A stretch of DNA of 64,000 bases from NCBI GenBank assembly GCA_022560025.1, contig JAFISE010000086.1:1-64000 (forward strand), given 5' to 3'. The DNA comes from Stagonosporopsis chrysanthemi (Eukaryota; Ascomycota; Dothideomycetes; Pleosporales; Didymellaceae). The notes under the pieces are model-generated. The model ran no database searches and was not told the origin of the DNA. It worked only from the letters and a program-made list of their open reading frames with translations. This document shows positions 52,840-63,304 of the stretch, one piece after another (position 1 is the stretch's first letter; each line of letters starts with the position of its first letter). The translations under genes and the position numbers were made by a program.

Positions 52840-53996
52840 TCAGTATCTCTTCTTGGCTGCTGCCGCCTTCGAGAGGGCCAGAAGCTTTCGCTTCTTCTCT
52901 TCTTTCTCACGCTTAAGCCTCATCTCTTCTGCCAGCGCTTCAGCGTCTTCCTTCTTTGCGGCCTTGAGTGCCAATTGTTCTTCTTGTTCCACGTCCCAAA
53001 TGCCGCCCTCCATGTCAGAAGAACCATCGGAAGCGTAGTCGTCCTCGTCATCCATATCATCAAGGTCGGACCAGTCGGCATATCCATCGTAACGGCCCTT
53101 CTCTGGCTTCGGCTTGGACTTAGCGGCAGGTGTACTGCCCCTGCTAGATGAGCCAACAGCATTCTGCGGGCGAGCCGTTCCTTTGTACCCGACAGGCGCA
53201 GCAGTCTTGGCGGGGCGAGCAGTGCCCTGATACCCAACATCCGCTGGCTTCTTTTGAGTCTTCGAAGCTTCACCCCTCACATCTGCGGCCTTCGCTGCTG
53301 GCACTATACCTGGCTTCTTTCCTTTGGCCGCGAGTGCCTCTGCCTTGAGTGCCAAGCGCTCTTTCTTTGTTGGTATCAGCCCTTTGGGAGCGGCAGTGAC
53401 CGGCGGCGCCGCAAGCTTGGTAGCATCCTTCTCTTTCGCTTTCTGAAGTAGGGCCAGATATCCTTTGGGTTTCGATGCCGGAGCTGCCGCGCTCGATGCG
53501 GTGGCTGCAGACGCAGGCTTGGGGACAGGCGGAGTTGCTTTCCGTGGAGGAGCTACTGTGTTGGCAGGCGCTGCGGGCTTCTTTGCGATAGAGTTTGCAG
53601 GTTTGGTGGACGAAGGTGCTGCTGTTCCACGGTATGATACGGTTGTTGCGGTGAGTTGACTCGGCTTTGCCGCTCCGGGAGCGGCAACTGGACGAGCAGT
53701 GCCGGTGTACTGCACAGGCTGTGCGGGACTGTCCTTGCGCTGGAGTTTTACTTGGCTGCTATCTACGGGTCCTGATGCCTTGCGCTTGAGCTGCGGTGCT
53801 GGTGTTGCTCCGTTTGTGCCAGCAGCTGGTCGCGGGGTAGGCCTCGAGGCTCCAGTAGGCTGCGTTTGCGCTGGTTTGGGAGATGCTGTTGTCTTCGCTC
53901 CTCCAGGTCCGACTATGGACATGATATCTCGGAATGCCTAAAGCAAAAGATCAGCGCAAGCTCGTGCGTACATCGCGAGGCCCAACTCACGCTCAT
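52840..53996 (-). CDS. SPT2: SPT2 chromatin protein
   Basis: Spt2 is a histone H3-H4 binding chromatin factor that acts with transcription elongation. A two-codon first exon (53991-53996) and a second exon (52840-53937) give 367 residues beginning MSAFRDIMSIVGPGG. Most of the chain is Ala/Lys/Pro-rich and disordered, with five repeats of the form Y-x-GTARP (YTGTARP, YRGTAAP, YQGTARP, YKGTARP). The diagnostic histone-binding block is at the C-terminus: RYDGYADWSDLDDMDDEDDY, GGIWDVEQEEQLALKAAKKE, then a long charged coiled coil to the stop. The tiny first exon is supported by a clean GTGAGT-TTTAG intron and by frame, though the start at 53922 (MSIVG) could also be used. Confidence 0.9.
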
Positions 53997-54485
53997 GGTG
54001 GGCGATTTAGGCGCTTGACTCAGTGTTACCGGTCGTATCGGTTGGGCAAGTCGTACATGCTTTCCAGGCAGAGATATAAATGCGTGGATTTGAACCGAGG
54101 AAAACGGTCGCAGGCGCGCGGAGGGCGAGGAGGCGGAAGCGGAGGAACAGAAGGAGCGCAGGCAATTAGAGAACAGAACAAGGAGCAAGTGGCGCACGCT
54201 GGACGCAGTTTATAAGGCAAAGGACAATCGTCACGTGTCTTTGTCCTGCGTCCGTGCTTCGCGGCCAAAGGTCGGGCCGCTCAGCACACCAGGCTCGCCA
54301 CAATTTCGCCAACTCGAACTTTTCGATCGCTACCTACGACGAGAACTTGAAGCTCCAGTCTCCGTTAGAACGGTACGTGATTGATTCGCGACTAGGCCAC
54401 TGTCGCTTAATTTCTAATTCTTCTAGGTTAAATCGATTGCGCTCCTGTTCCTACCCAGAAACACACTTCGACAACCAAATTAAAA
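53997..54485. promoter_or_regulatory. Divergent promoter of SPT2 and RPP2
   Basis: 489 bp between start codons. On the RPP2 side it contains a probable 5'-UTR intron at 54373-54426 (GTACGT donor, CTAAT branch, CTAG acceptor), a common arrangement in fungal ribosomal protein genes. Confidence 0.5.
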
Positions 54486-54889
54486 ATGAAGCACCTCGCG
54501 GCCTACCTCCTTCTCGGACTCGGTGGTAACACCTCCCCCTCCGCTGCCGACGTCAAGGCTGTCCTTGAGTCCGTCGGTATTGAGGCCGATGACTCCCGTC
54601 TCGAGAAGCTCATCTCTGAGCTCGAGGGCAAGGACATCAACGAGGTATGCGCCCAGATATAATCGCGTCGCCGATCGGCATTGCTCGCACAGAGACTGAC
54701 TTGTCGCAGCTGATCGCTTCCGGCTCTGAGAAGCTTGCTTCCGTTCCCTCCGGCGGTGCTGGTGGCTCTGCCGCCCCCGCTGCTGGTGGTGCCGCCGCCG
54801 GCGGTGCTGCTGACGCGCCCGCTGAGGAGGAGAAGGCTGAGGAGAAGGAGGAGTCCGATGACGACATGGGCTTCGGTCTCTTCGACTAA
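54486..54889 (+). CDS. RPP2: 60S acidic ribosomal stalk protein P2
   Basis: P2 pairs with P1 on P0 to form the flexible ribosomal stalk that recruits elongation factors. Exons 54486-54644 and 54710-54889 encode 112 residues. N-terminal dimerisation domain: MKHLAAYLLLGLGGN, ADVKAVLESVGIEADDSRLE, ELEGKDINELIASGSEKLAS. A Gly/Ala hinge follows, then the universal C-terminal peptide with EESDDDMGFGLFD. The MK-x-LAAYLLL start distinguishes P2 from P1. Gene and splice sites are certain. Confidence 0.98.
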
Positions 54890-55615
54890 GCGCATTGCCA
54901 ACCGGATACCCCACCAACGTCAACGAAGTATGATCACGCCAATCTCTCGCCAACAACGGGAATCATGCGGTATGAACATGAGCATTTGGACGGTGTCGAG
55001 CGTGCTGCGGGGAGGATATGATCAACCGACAGGCGGCAATCCTCCGATGTTTGTCTGCTAGATACCCTAAATGAAGTCATGCACCTCCAAACAGTTTTCA
55101 TGAATCTACGAGTGATGTTGCGGCGCAGGAGATTGCTCAGTCGATAGCAGATTAATCGTCAGCTCGGACGTAATGCTACTTAACTCATTTGAATCTTGAC
55201 ATGTATTTCGAATCAATCCATGAATGCCTGATTTGGATCCCTCGAAACAGTTTTACAATGTTCATACCTACAATTAGTGTACTTGCAGAGATAGTTGCAA
55301 TATTTGGGATCTGGGGAGCCCCGTGTTTCTGCGTCGTCTTCTGCAGCAGTAGCGGTCGGATATACTGCAGCGTTTCCACGAATACGTAGCCAAAAGTTAT
55401 AGGCAACAATTCGACTTAACAGGCAATCGCTGCGTTAATGTTGATGTTCGTAGGGTATGGTGCTGATTGGTTGGGGCGCGCCAAGTCCGCTGGTCGTGGC
55501 TGCCACTCGCTTAGCGAATATCGAAAATCGAAAGAGCCACTGCCGACCTCCACGCTGTGAACATTGCCTTGCGAACCCATCGAGTCAACTTTCTAGCTTC
55601 TCGACCACCGCAACC
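54890..55615. other. Spacer between RPP2 and RPS15
   Basis: 726 bp between two ribosomal protein genes in the same direction. The part near 55070-55420 is AT-richer. No gene supported. The RPS15 promoter is in the last 200 bp. Confidence 0.45.
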
Positions 55616-56386
55616 ATGGCTGATTCCGAATACGTAAGTAACGCCCGCGACGCTGATTATTGTATGCGCCTGCTAACAACGACTTAGAACGCCGAGGAGG
55701 CTGCCGGTACGCTCCCATCCCCATCCCTACTCCCACTCGCAAACCCTTTCCCGTATCGCCACGATTATTCCACTCTCAAGCACGAGACGGCAGAGGTTGC
55801 AGGTGGCGCTCGACGGACGAAGACGCAACACACAGACAGACGAAGCGATGATAGAGAAGGACACCGGCTGACAGGATCCCACAGCCCTTAAGGCCAAGCG
55901 CTCGTTCCGCAAGTTCTCCTACCGTGGAGTCGACCTCGACCAGCTCCTCGACCTCGGCTCTGAGGAGCTCCGCGACCTCGTCCACGCCCGCGCCCGCAGA
56001 AGGTTCAACCGCGGCCTCAAGCGCAAGCCCATGGGTCTGATCAAGAAGCTCCGCAAGTCCAAGCAGGAGGCCAAGCCCAACGAGAAGCCCGACCTCGTCA
56101 AGACCCACCTCCGTGACATGATCGTCGTCCCCGAGATGATCGGCTCCGTCATCGGTGTCTACTCCGGCAAGGAGTTCAACCAGGTCGAGATCAAGCCCGA
56201 GATGGTTGGCCACTACCTCGCTGAATTCTCCATCTCATAGTGCGTAGCCCCGAAGGACTCTCGAGCAGCAGTTCAGCCCCCTACGACTACAGGCTAGATG
56301 GCTAACAACTCTACAGCAAGCCCGTCAAGCACGGAAGGCCTGGTATTGGTGCCACTCACTCTTCCCGTTTCATTCCTCTCAAGTAA
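55616..56386 (+). CDS. RPS15: 40S ribosomal protein S15 (uS19)
   Basis: uS19 sits in the head of the small subunit near the decoding site. Four exons, 55616-55633, 55688-55706, 55885-56239 and 56317-56386, give 153 residues: MADSEYNAEEAAALKAKRSF at the start, then YRGVDLDQLLDLGSEELRDL, GLKRKPMGLIKKLRKSKQEA, IVVPEMIGSVIGVYSGKEFN, and the end KHGRPGIGATHSSRFIPLK. The first two exons are only 18 and 19 nt, and the acceptor at 55884 is preferred to an AG ten bases earlier because it yields AALKAKRSF. The second intron (178 bp) is long for this genome, a feature often seen in ribosomal protein genes. Confidence 0.98.
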
Positions 56387-56809
56387 ATGGTTTGGGTTAC
56401 TGGTTGCATGGGTTACGTGGGGTGGATAGTGTGTACTTGACGACCTCACAACGAATACAGGTGTTAGGTGCATTACACTTTCTATGACTTGGTGACGCAC
56501 GAAAAGCGGTCACGATGGACATGAAGACATGGTGTAGATAGCCTCTACATCCAAAGATACCTCCACACTCGAGCTCCGCGCAACGTGATGACTTGTGTTC
56601 ATGTCGCTGGCAAGGTAGCCTGATGCCTTTGTCAGTCTTGCTGTTTAACACTATTTAGCGAAATAGGTATTCGTAACGACTGCGCATGGTCACAACTTGG
56701 CATCACGTCCCACTAATGCACATACGGACAACCAATCGGAGATTACTAAGTTGATTCACTGGCCACTGTAGCCGGGTATTGTAATAATAGGAGACCCTCA
56801 ACACACTCA
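56387..56809. other. Spacer between convergent genes
   Basis: 423 bp between the ends of RPS15 and NUS1. Nothing supported. Confidence 0.4.
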
Positions 56810-57960
56810 CTACCTCCCCAAACGCATCTCAACCTTCGCAAAGTTAAACAGCGCCCTCAAAAAGACTTGGTAGTTGACGCCCTTGTTGTCTGGAAGATGG
56901 CTACATTCACGTTAGCTTCATTCACCTCAACGTAATATGACACACTTACAAGATCTCCGTCAATCTTAGCTGCCACGGCGGGTATCCCTTCAACTGCACA
57001 GTTGGGCTGAAGAGAACCAACAAATCAGGTTCACTGCTGACATGGTCGCTCAACTGCGCATCAATCAAGTCCATGTTGATCTGCTCCTGTCGGACATCGC
57101 CCTTCTGCGCCATCTCGGCCAGCGTCCTTGTCAAGTCCACAATTGTGTCGCGGCCGTCGTGCTCGGAGAGCAGCAGAACAGTGAGATGCTGGCGCTCTTC
57201 TTTGAGGTCGCCGTCTGCGGCCGCGGTCTGTAGTGGCGTGTTGGGCGGAGAGTAAGAGGGGAGGTGGGGTGCGCGCAGAGAGAGTGTGGGCTTGCGGCGG
57301 GGGCCAAAGTAGGCTTCGAGTGTGTTCCAGATGCTGGCGTGGGTTTGGGGTAGGTAGTTCTTAAGCGCACCTGGTCTGTCGTCAGTTCAAGATCGCATTG
57401 TATCTGTATGTCGTGAGGTGTTGCATACCAGTCCTCTCGTACACGCTCAGGAATGGGATTCCGGCTGCCGCAGTCCAAGCTGCGATTTCGCAGACATCGT
57501 TAACTAATCCCTCCAAACCGGCGTTTCCCTGATGCTCGTCGTCTTCTTGATAGTCGACTATTACGCTCAAATGCTTAGGCAGCTTCTGGAGCGTTTTGAC
57601 GTCGTGTGCAATGAACTCTGGGGTGCGGTGGTGGTACTTGAGCAATTCGACGACCTTGCCCCTCACAAGCCTGTACGCGCGACGGAAGCGGAAGAAGACA
57701 GAGAATAGCAGCGAGACAATGTGGTATACGAGGAAATGTATGAATGCGCGTACTGGCCCTGTTCGCTTCTTATGGATGGACCTGCGGCGCCGGCTGGGTG
57801 CAGGCTTCTTGGTATCGCGGTCGGAGGATGATGTTGGCTCCGGTGGGAGAAAGGGTTCCATAAGTTCTTCTCGCTGTTGCGGCGTCAATTGCTTTCCCGC
57901 ATATGTACCTCGGCGGAATGCCAATTCCTGCGTGGGCGTGATGCCCGTTGCGACGGCCAT
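56810..57960 (-). CDS. NUS1: Dehydrodolichyl diphosphate synthase complex subunit Nus1
   Basis: Nus1 (Nogo-B receptor homologue) is the non-catalytic partner of cis-prenyltransferase that makes dolichol precursors on the ER. Exons 57429-57960, 56950-57370 and 56810-56900 encode 347 residues. After a basic, Ser-rich N-terminus there is one membrane segment (AFIHFLVYHIVSLLFSVFF, about 72-90). The degenerate cis-prenyltransferase fold follows: LPKHLSVIVDYQED, then EIAAWTAAAGIPFLSVYERT, SEPDLLVLFSPTVQLKGYPP and WQLRLTEIFHLPD. The C-terminus VNYQVFLRALFNFAKVEMRL then GR corresponds to the conserved RxG-type tail that enters the partner's active site. Divergent from SEC10. Confidence 0.93.
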
Positions 57961-58645
57961 GGTTGATGATAGAAGAAATCAAAACGAGTAGGCGTGTGTC
58001 TTGAGAAGAAGGGTAGTGAGAAGAGAGTGACAGCAAAGAGAAAAGCTGCAAATGAAGGGGAGCTTGTTGGGCGCGATGCGTGTTAGCCTGGCGAGGGATG
58101 TGAGATCATATGAATCCGCAAAGTTGACAGGTTGAGCAGCCACGTTTTGTGGCGCGTCCGTTGCTGCCGACCAGGCCGGCCAAGCGCATCATCCTGGGGC
58201 TCAGCCCTGTCGAGGCGGTGTCATTGCGCGTCCATCGTCGCAAGTGCGAATTATGGCGAGAATCATGTTTGGCATGCATCCGGGTTCATGTCTTGAAGCA
58301 GAGGAGCTGCAGCAAGGCTGATTGACCTGCATGAGGTCAGTTGTTCGGCAGCAGCCACCCAGGGTCGAAACGCGGGACGCGGGGCGCAAGCCACACCTCG
58401 CTCGTCAGATCAACAACATTGAACAAACGTACCATAAGCAGTGAAGTGGAGCGCACTCTGACAAACCGCGAATCACGAGACTTCCCACGAATGTTTATGA
58501 GACCTTTCATCATTCGCAGCTGGCCCAAGGCGCCAGCTTGAGGAAGGCACCACCTGGCCAGACAGCCGCGGCAGGCCTGCACATTGTTCGTTGTTGCAGT
58601 TGTATATTAAGCTCTTGCGCAACTAGACAGAACTAGGCCGTCAAC
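57961..58645. promoter_or_regulatory. Divergent promoter of NUS1 and SEC10
   Basis: 685 bp. A TATA-like TGTATATTAAG lies about 45 bp before the SEC10 ATG. No gene supported in between. Confidence 0.45.
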
Positions 58646-61277
58646 ATGGCAAACCTCAATCCGGAGACGGCCTCGATCCTCACGCAGGCAACGTCGAGGA
58701 CAGCATCTGGCGCCCGCGCGCCGCAATTCACACTGGAGACCTTCTCGGTTGGTTTACTCCAATGACACTCTCAGAAAACGCACTGAATCTTGCAGAGTAA
58801 AGACTTCATAGTCAAAGACTTCATTGAAGAACTCTCCGACAGCGCTGTACCCGTTTCCCGAAAGTCAGCACCCGCTTCAAGTCAGCAAGCGTTCGATCCC
58901 AAGCCCCTAATCCGTACTTTCGAACACGCATTGAATCGCCTGAATAGTCAATCTGAGGATCTGGAAGAGAGAGAGAATGAGCTCTCGGGGGCCGTTAGGC
59001 GCGCCGAGGCGCAACACAACCAGAATGTCGAGTCACTTGGGAGACGGCTGGAGCAGGCTATCGATCGATTCCAGAAGCTAGACAGCTCACTCAACGGCGG
59101 CGATGATGGCGGCTTAGACTCCGGTGGCAACATTGCCATGCGCATTGGAGAAAGACTGGAAGAGTTGGATCGACAGCGCAAAAGAGCAATGGACGCCAAG
59201 TTCCTGATCGAATGTTGGCAAGAGGTCAGCGAGCGAGGCGAGCTTAACATCCTGGAGGACCATCGCAGGAGTGGTGGCATCGTGCGTTGCGCCGATATCG
59301 CGCGCCAGCTGCTGAGAATCAGCGCGCGTCTTGATCCTGAGAACAACCAGCGTAGCAATGGCGTGGAACTGAACGGCAATAAGAGGAAGACATTGGCTCA
59401 GCAAAAACACAACACAAGAGAGGTGATCGAGAAGTTCCTGGAGAATCTGGAACAAGACCTACTTAGCAAGTTTGATGAGTGCTACAGAAGGCCAAACTAC
59501 GATGGCATGCGTGACTGTGCAGTCGCACTAAGAGGCTTCAGTGACGGGTCCAGTGTTATCGCAACTTACATCAGTCAACACTCGTTCTTCATTGATCGCT
59601 ACCAGCTTGTCTCGGAAGAGCTTGCATTGAACGACGAGGCATGGGAAGCCCTCCAAGACCCGGATTTGGAACCACCACCTGTCGAACCCACATTGCAGTC
59701 TTTGATCGACGAAGTCAAGATTGTTGTGCAAGAAGAGTCTGTAATCATCAAGCGAGCGTTTCCCTACTACGAAGAGGTGCTTATCAGATTCATCGAGCGC
59801 ATCTTCCAACAGTCGATACAGCAACGGCTCGAAATGGTACTGGACAAAGCGAACGACCTTTCAAGTCTTGCATTCCTACGTGCATTGGCCGCTTCAAGAG
59901 CCTACGTCACACAGCTTGTGGAAGACTTGAAAGCACACGGGTTGACGGAGCATCCTGAACCCGTGACATCTCAGGTTGCTGCCACTCTGGACCAACAGCT
60001 TGAAGAGCTTTTCTCTCGATACTTCATTGGTTCCTCATACATTGAGCGAGAAAAGAAGAACCTGGAAGAGTTGTATTCCTCCCTCCTCCTCAAATTTACT
60101 ATCTACCACTCCCGCCGAAGAAAGATGCCTACATCATACTTCGGCTCATTGGCACAGCGCGGTAAAGAGCTTGCTTCATCTGCAAGAGATGCATACATGG
60201 ATCGATTGGAGAGTACCGATCTACCTGCGAGTCAAAAGGCAACCCTCCTTCGGATTGCAGGTGTTAAGGATGACCAGCAGTCCAAGCAGGACATCGAGGT
60301 CACCGATGAGGATGGGAAATTGTCCCTGACAACCGCGAAACGTATGCTGAAGTGGCTGGCCGAAGGTGTTGGAAGGGGTCTGGAACTGTCGCCTGGCAAC
60401 GAAACACCCAAAGACGTGCAGAATCTACTCAATTTGTTGTTGCAGCAGATGGGTGAGATCTACCTTGAGACCGCTCTTGATGCGTAAGTTCCGCGTCGCT
60501 TTCCGTCTCAACTTCTGCTAACGATATTGAAGTGCTTCTGATCACGCTGCGTCGCAAGAGAATTCAAAAACACCACCCGACCTCATTCACCTTTCCTCGC
60601 TCCATGCCATTACCACGATTTTGCATCTGCTTCAGCAAACCATTACTACAATCCTGCTCCCGCTCTGTACGCCTAACCTAACCATTCGGCGCGAGATCGA
60701 AAAGGCAACCAATGCTACAATGGTGACATTGGAATCAAAACTGTCCAATATCTTGAACCTCACTCTAACTGCATCACTAAACTGGGTGAGCAAGTGTCTG
60801 GCACAACAAAAGAAGACTGATTTCCGGCCCAAGGACGATGCAGACCTCATGGTCACGAGCGAAACAGCAGCATGTCGCGAAGTTGCTGCTTTTCTGACTC
60901 GTGTCGCTCAGCAAGCAAGTGGCGCGCTCTCTGGGCGCAATTTGTCACTTTTCCTTGCGGAGCTCGCACGCGGCCTGCGTGCGCTTGTTTTGTCCAACTT
61001 GCTGAAGTTTACCGTATCTCAGGTCGGAGGCCTCAGTGTGTCTAAGGACATGAATCGATATGCAGAGCTCGTTCGTGGCTGGCCCACAGGCGAGGACTTG
61101 GAACCTGGTGCTATGGATGTGCTGAGCGATGTGAGTACGTTGTTCATCATTGGACCAGAGGCATTGAGAGATCGACTCAGAGGTGCGGGCCAAGATGCTC
61201 AGGAGCTGAAGTTGTTCATCGGCAGAAGGGAGGATGTGAGTAGTGTAGGCGTCCAAAGTGTGCTCAACGGCATGTGA
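58646..61277 (+). CDS. SEC10: Exocyst complex subunit Sec10
   Basis: Sec10 is an exocyst subunit that tethers secretory vesicles to the plasma membrane at growth sites. Exons 58646-58747, 58796-60483 and 60533-61277 join to 844 residues, the fungal norm. It begins with a short disordered leader, then FSSKDFIVKDFIEELSDSA and a coiled-coil region (NRLNSQSEDLEERENELSGA). The Sec10 signature follows: DLLSKFDECYRRPNYDGMRD then CAVALRGFSDGSSVIATYIS and QHSFFIDRYQLV. The C-terminal CATCHR helices include LSNILNLTLTASLNWVSKCL and LAELARGLRALVLSNLLKFT. The first intron has the less usual donor GTTGGT, but the joined protein is continuous with the family. Confidence 0.95.
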
Positions 61278-61811
61278 GAGGATTGTGTTGGCCAAAACGA
61301 TGCTTGTGCCATACCGTACCCAACTAGTTGGCCTGAGCATATTCTTCATGTTTACGAAGAAGCTCGTTTCTTTTGGCCGATCAGATTGACATGCCCGCTA
61401 TAATCACTGCAGGATTCACTTTAGATTTATCTTTGATAGCATAGAGAAAAGAGAGTAGTAAACATTACATGTCTGCGCAAGAAAATCGAATGGACTCTTT
61501 GTAGAAGCTTTAGCCAACTTAAGAATCTAAGGTCCCCACCAACAATTGCTCAAGAGAAACGAGCTTCTTCGTAAATACACGATGAACTGAAGATGTGAAG
61601 TGCTGGACCAGGTTGCTATGATGTCACAAGGCATCCGACCAGCCGAGCGACGGCCCGATCCTCCTTCTGATGCCTATCACGAGCTCGGTCTTCCCCGCAA
61701 GACAACATGGAGGCGAGAAATCCCGAAAGTCTTTCACTTTACATCTCACATTCGTAATGGCTTCATTAAATACGAGGCTTGTTACATGCGACAAGTTTCC
61801 AATCGCAGACA
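61278..61811. other. Spacer containing a MITE
   Basis: 534 bp between SEC10 and the DUF202 gene; the MITE copy A takes up 217 bp of it. The rest should hold the promoter of the DUF202 gene. Confidence 0.6.
61355..61571. mobile_element. MITE copy A, perfect terminal inverted repeats
   Basis: 217 bp bounded by TA (61353-61354 and 61572-61573). The ends CGAAGAAGCTCGTTTCT and AGAAACGAGCTTCTTCG are exact reverse complements; with the flanking TTTA/TAAA the match reaches 21 bp. There is no ORF. TA duplication, small size and long inverted ends are those of Tc1/mariner-related miniature elements. It lies 77 bp after the SEC10 stop codon and could supply part of that 3' UTR. Confidence 0.85.
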
Positions 61812-62707
61812 ATGACCAGCCCAAGCCATAAGCAACACGCCGTGGCGCTGCACGATTGCACGCGTCGCGTATCCCATCCAGACTCGGAAGAAGCCGTACG
61901 GGTCGAGCATCAACGTGTCGCGCAAGAGCTGGAACCTTTTGAGCGTCGGCGGTCGCGAACTTTAAGCAGACACGACCATGTCGCTCCTCAGTCGCGCCAG
62001 GCGTCAAACAGGACCTCAAACGCATCCAACGCGCCGTTCCAAGACCGTGAATCCTTAGAGAGCTATGTTACTACACAGCCTAGCGCATCACGGTCGCAGA
62101 GCAGCTCGATCAGAGAACAGCGCTGGTACGGCCCCGTCGTGCGATTCTGGACTACGCATATCAGGTACGAAACCGCCTGCATCCCACCTGACATACCGTT
62201 AACGTACAGTAGTCTCACCATCAACGAGGGAGCGCACAGGGACCATCTAGGTACACAGCTCTGTGCCCTACACCTCCAAAATCCCCATCATACTAACACT
62301 ATACAGCACTCGAACGCACGTTCCTAGGCTACCTGCGGACGTCGTTGATTCTCGTCATGACGGGCGTCATCATTGCACAGCTCTTCCGCCTCCAACGCGC
62401 ACCGAATCCTGACCCTGAGATAGGGTTCTATGTTGTTGGTGAGCCGCTTAGTGTGGCGTTCATCGGTATGGCAGTCTTTGTGGTGCTTGTCGGCGCGATT
62501 CGGTTTTGGAGACTGCAGAATGCGTTGGTCAGGGGAAAGGCGTTGACTGGCGGGTGGGAGCTGTTCGTGATTATGGGGTTGAGCGCTTTGGTGAGTAGTG
62601 GTTTGTGGATGGAACGAGTTGAAGATATTGTGTGTGCTGACTATTTCTAGTTATTGATGGCGACATTTGCATTGGTGTTGGCTATCAATATTGATAAAGC
62701 CAGATGA
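61812..62707 (+). CDS. DUF202 (YidH-type) membrane protein
   Basis: Four exons (61812-62164, 62210-62250, 62307-62590, 62651-62707) join to 244 residues. The first 100 residues are hydrophilic and Arg/Ser-rich. Then comes the DUF202 signature: NEGAHRDHLALERTFLGYLR followed by three TM helices (SLILVMTGVIIAQLFRL, PLSVAFIGMAVFVVLVGAIR, WELFVIMGLSALLLMATFAL). The arrangement, with a short ERTFLxYxR before TM1, is that of DUF202 proteins found in bacteria and fungi, related to the membrane part of the vacuolar transporter chaperone Vtc1. Function in fungi is not established; an endomembrane location is inferred. Exon 2 of 41 nt is needed to reach the signature. Confidence 0.88.
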
Positions 62708-63304
62708 CAGATTGATGGGTTTGAGGCGTCTCATATACGAATGACTTATAGTCGTATCAGAGACTTCAGTCCGCATCTGCACAGTAGTCCGACATCAGTG
62801 CATATGCATGATTGGAGGCGCTCACGAAGAAACTCGGGAAACGAGCCTACCCCAACGGATTGGAGACGCAGGTGCGATACTGCATGATATTAGAGTGCAG
62901 ATAAGGCATACCAAGCACCTGTCACGACGTTACGCCACTCCTTATCTGTGTTTTGGTGCAGGCGTTTGGCCAGTACCTTGTCTGATCTGCACGACCTAGT
63001 ATATATGCGGTAACCCGTACTCAACCCCGGACGTTCAGTGCGGAGATAGACAACTGCACCTACCACACCCTATCATCTTGCTTGCCGGCAGCAGTGGAGT
63101 AAGGCTATTCTCAAATTGACTTATCGCAATCTACTCCAACTCTACCCCAAACATGGATTCGAGATGGGTGTCAACCAGTCACAATGTCTTGCCAAACAGA
63201 TGTGATCCCCGGACATCGATATTCAGATCACTGAAGCTCAATATAAGGATCTTCAAACCCCCTCGTACGATTTTCTAGATATGCTGCATATGTGATTCCA
63301 CAAA
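62708..63304. promoter_or_regulatory. Spacer upstream of the urea transporter
   Basis: 597 bp without a gene; presumed promoter of the DUR3-type gene. In fungi this is usually nitrogen-controlled through GATA factors. HGATAR-like sequences are present (for example TGATAA, 62694-62699, at the left edge, and CGATAT, 63216-63221, which is not canonical), but I see no clear cluster. Confidence 0.4.
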
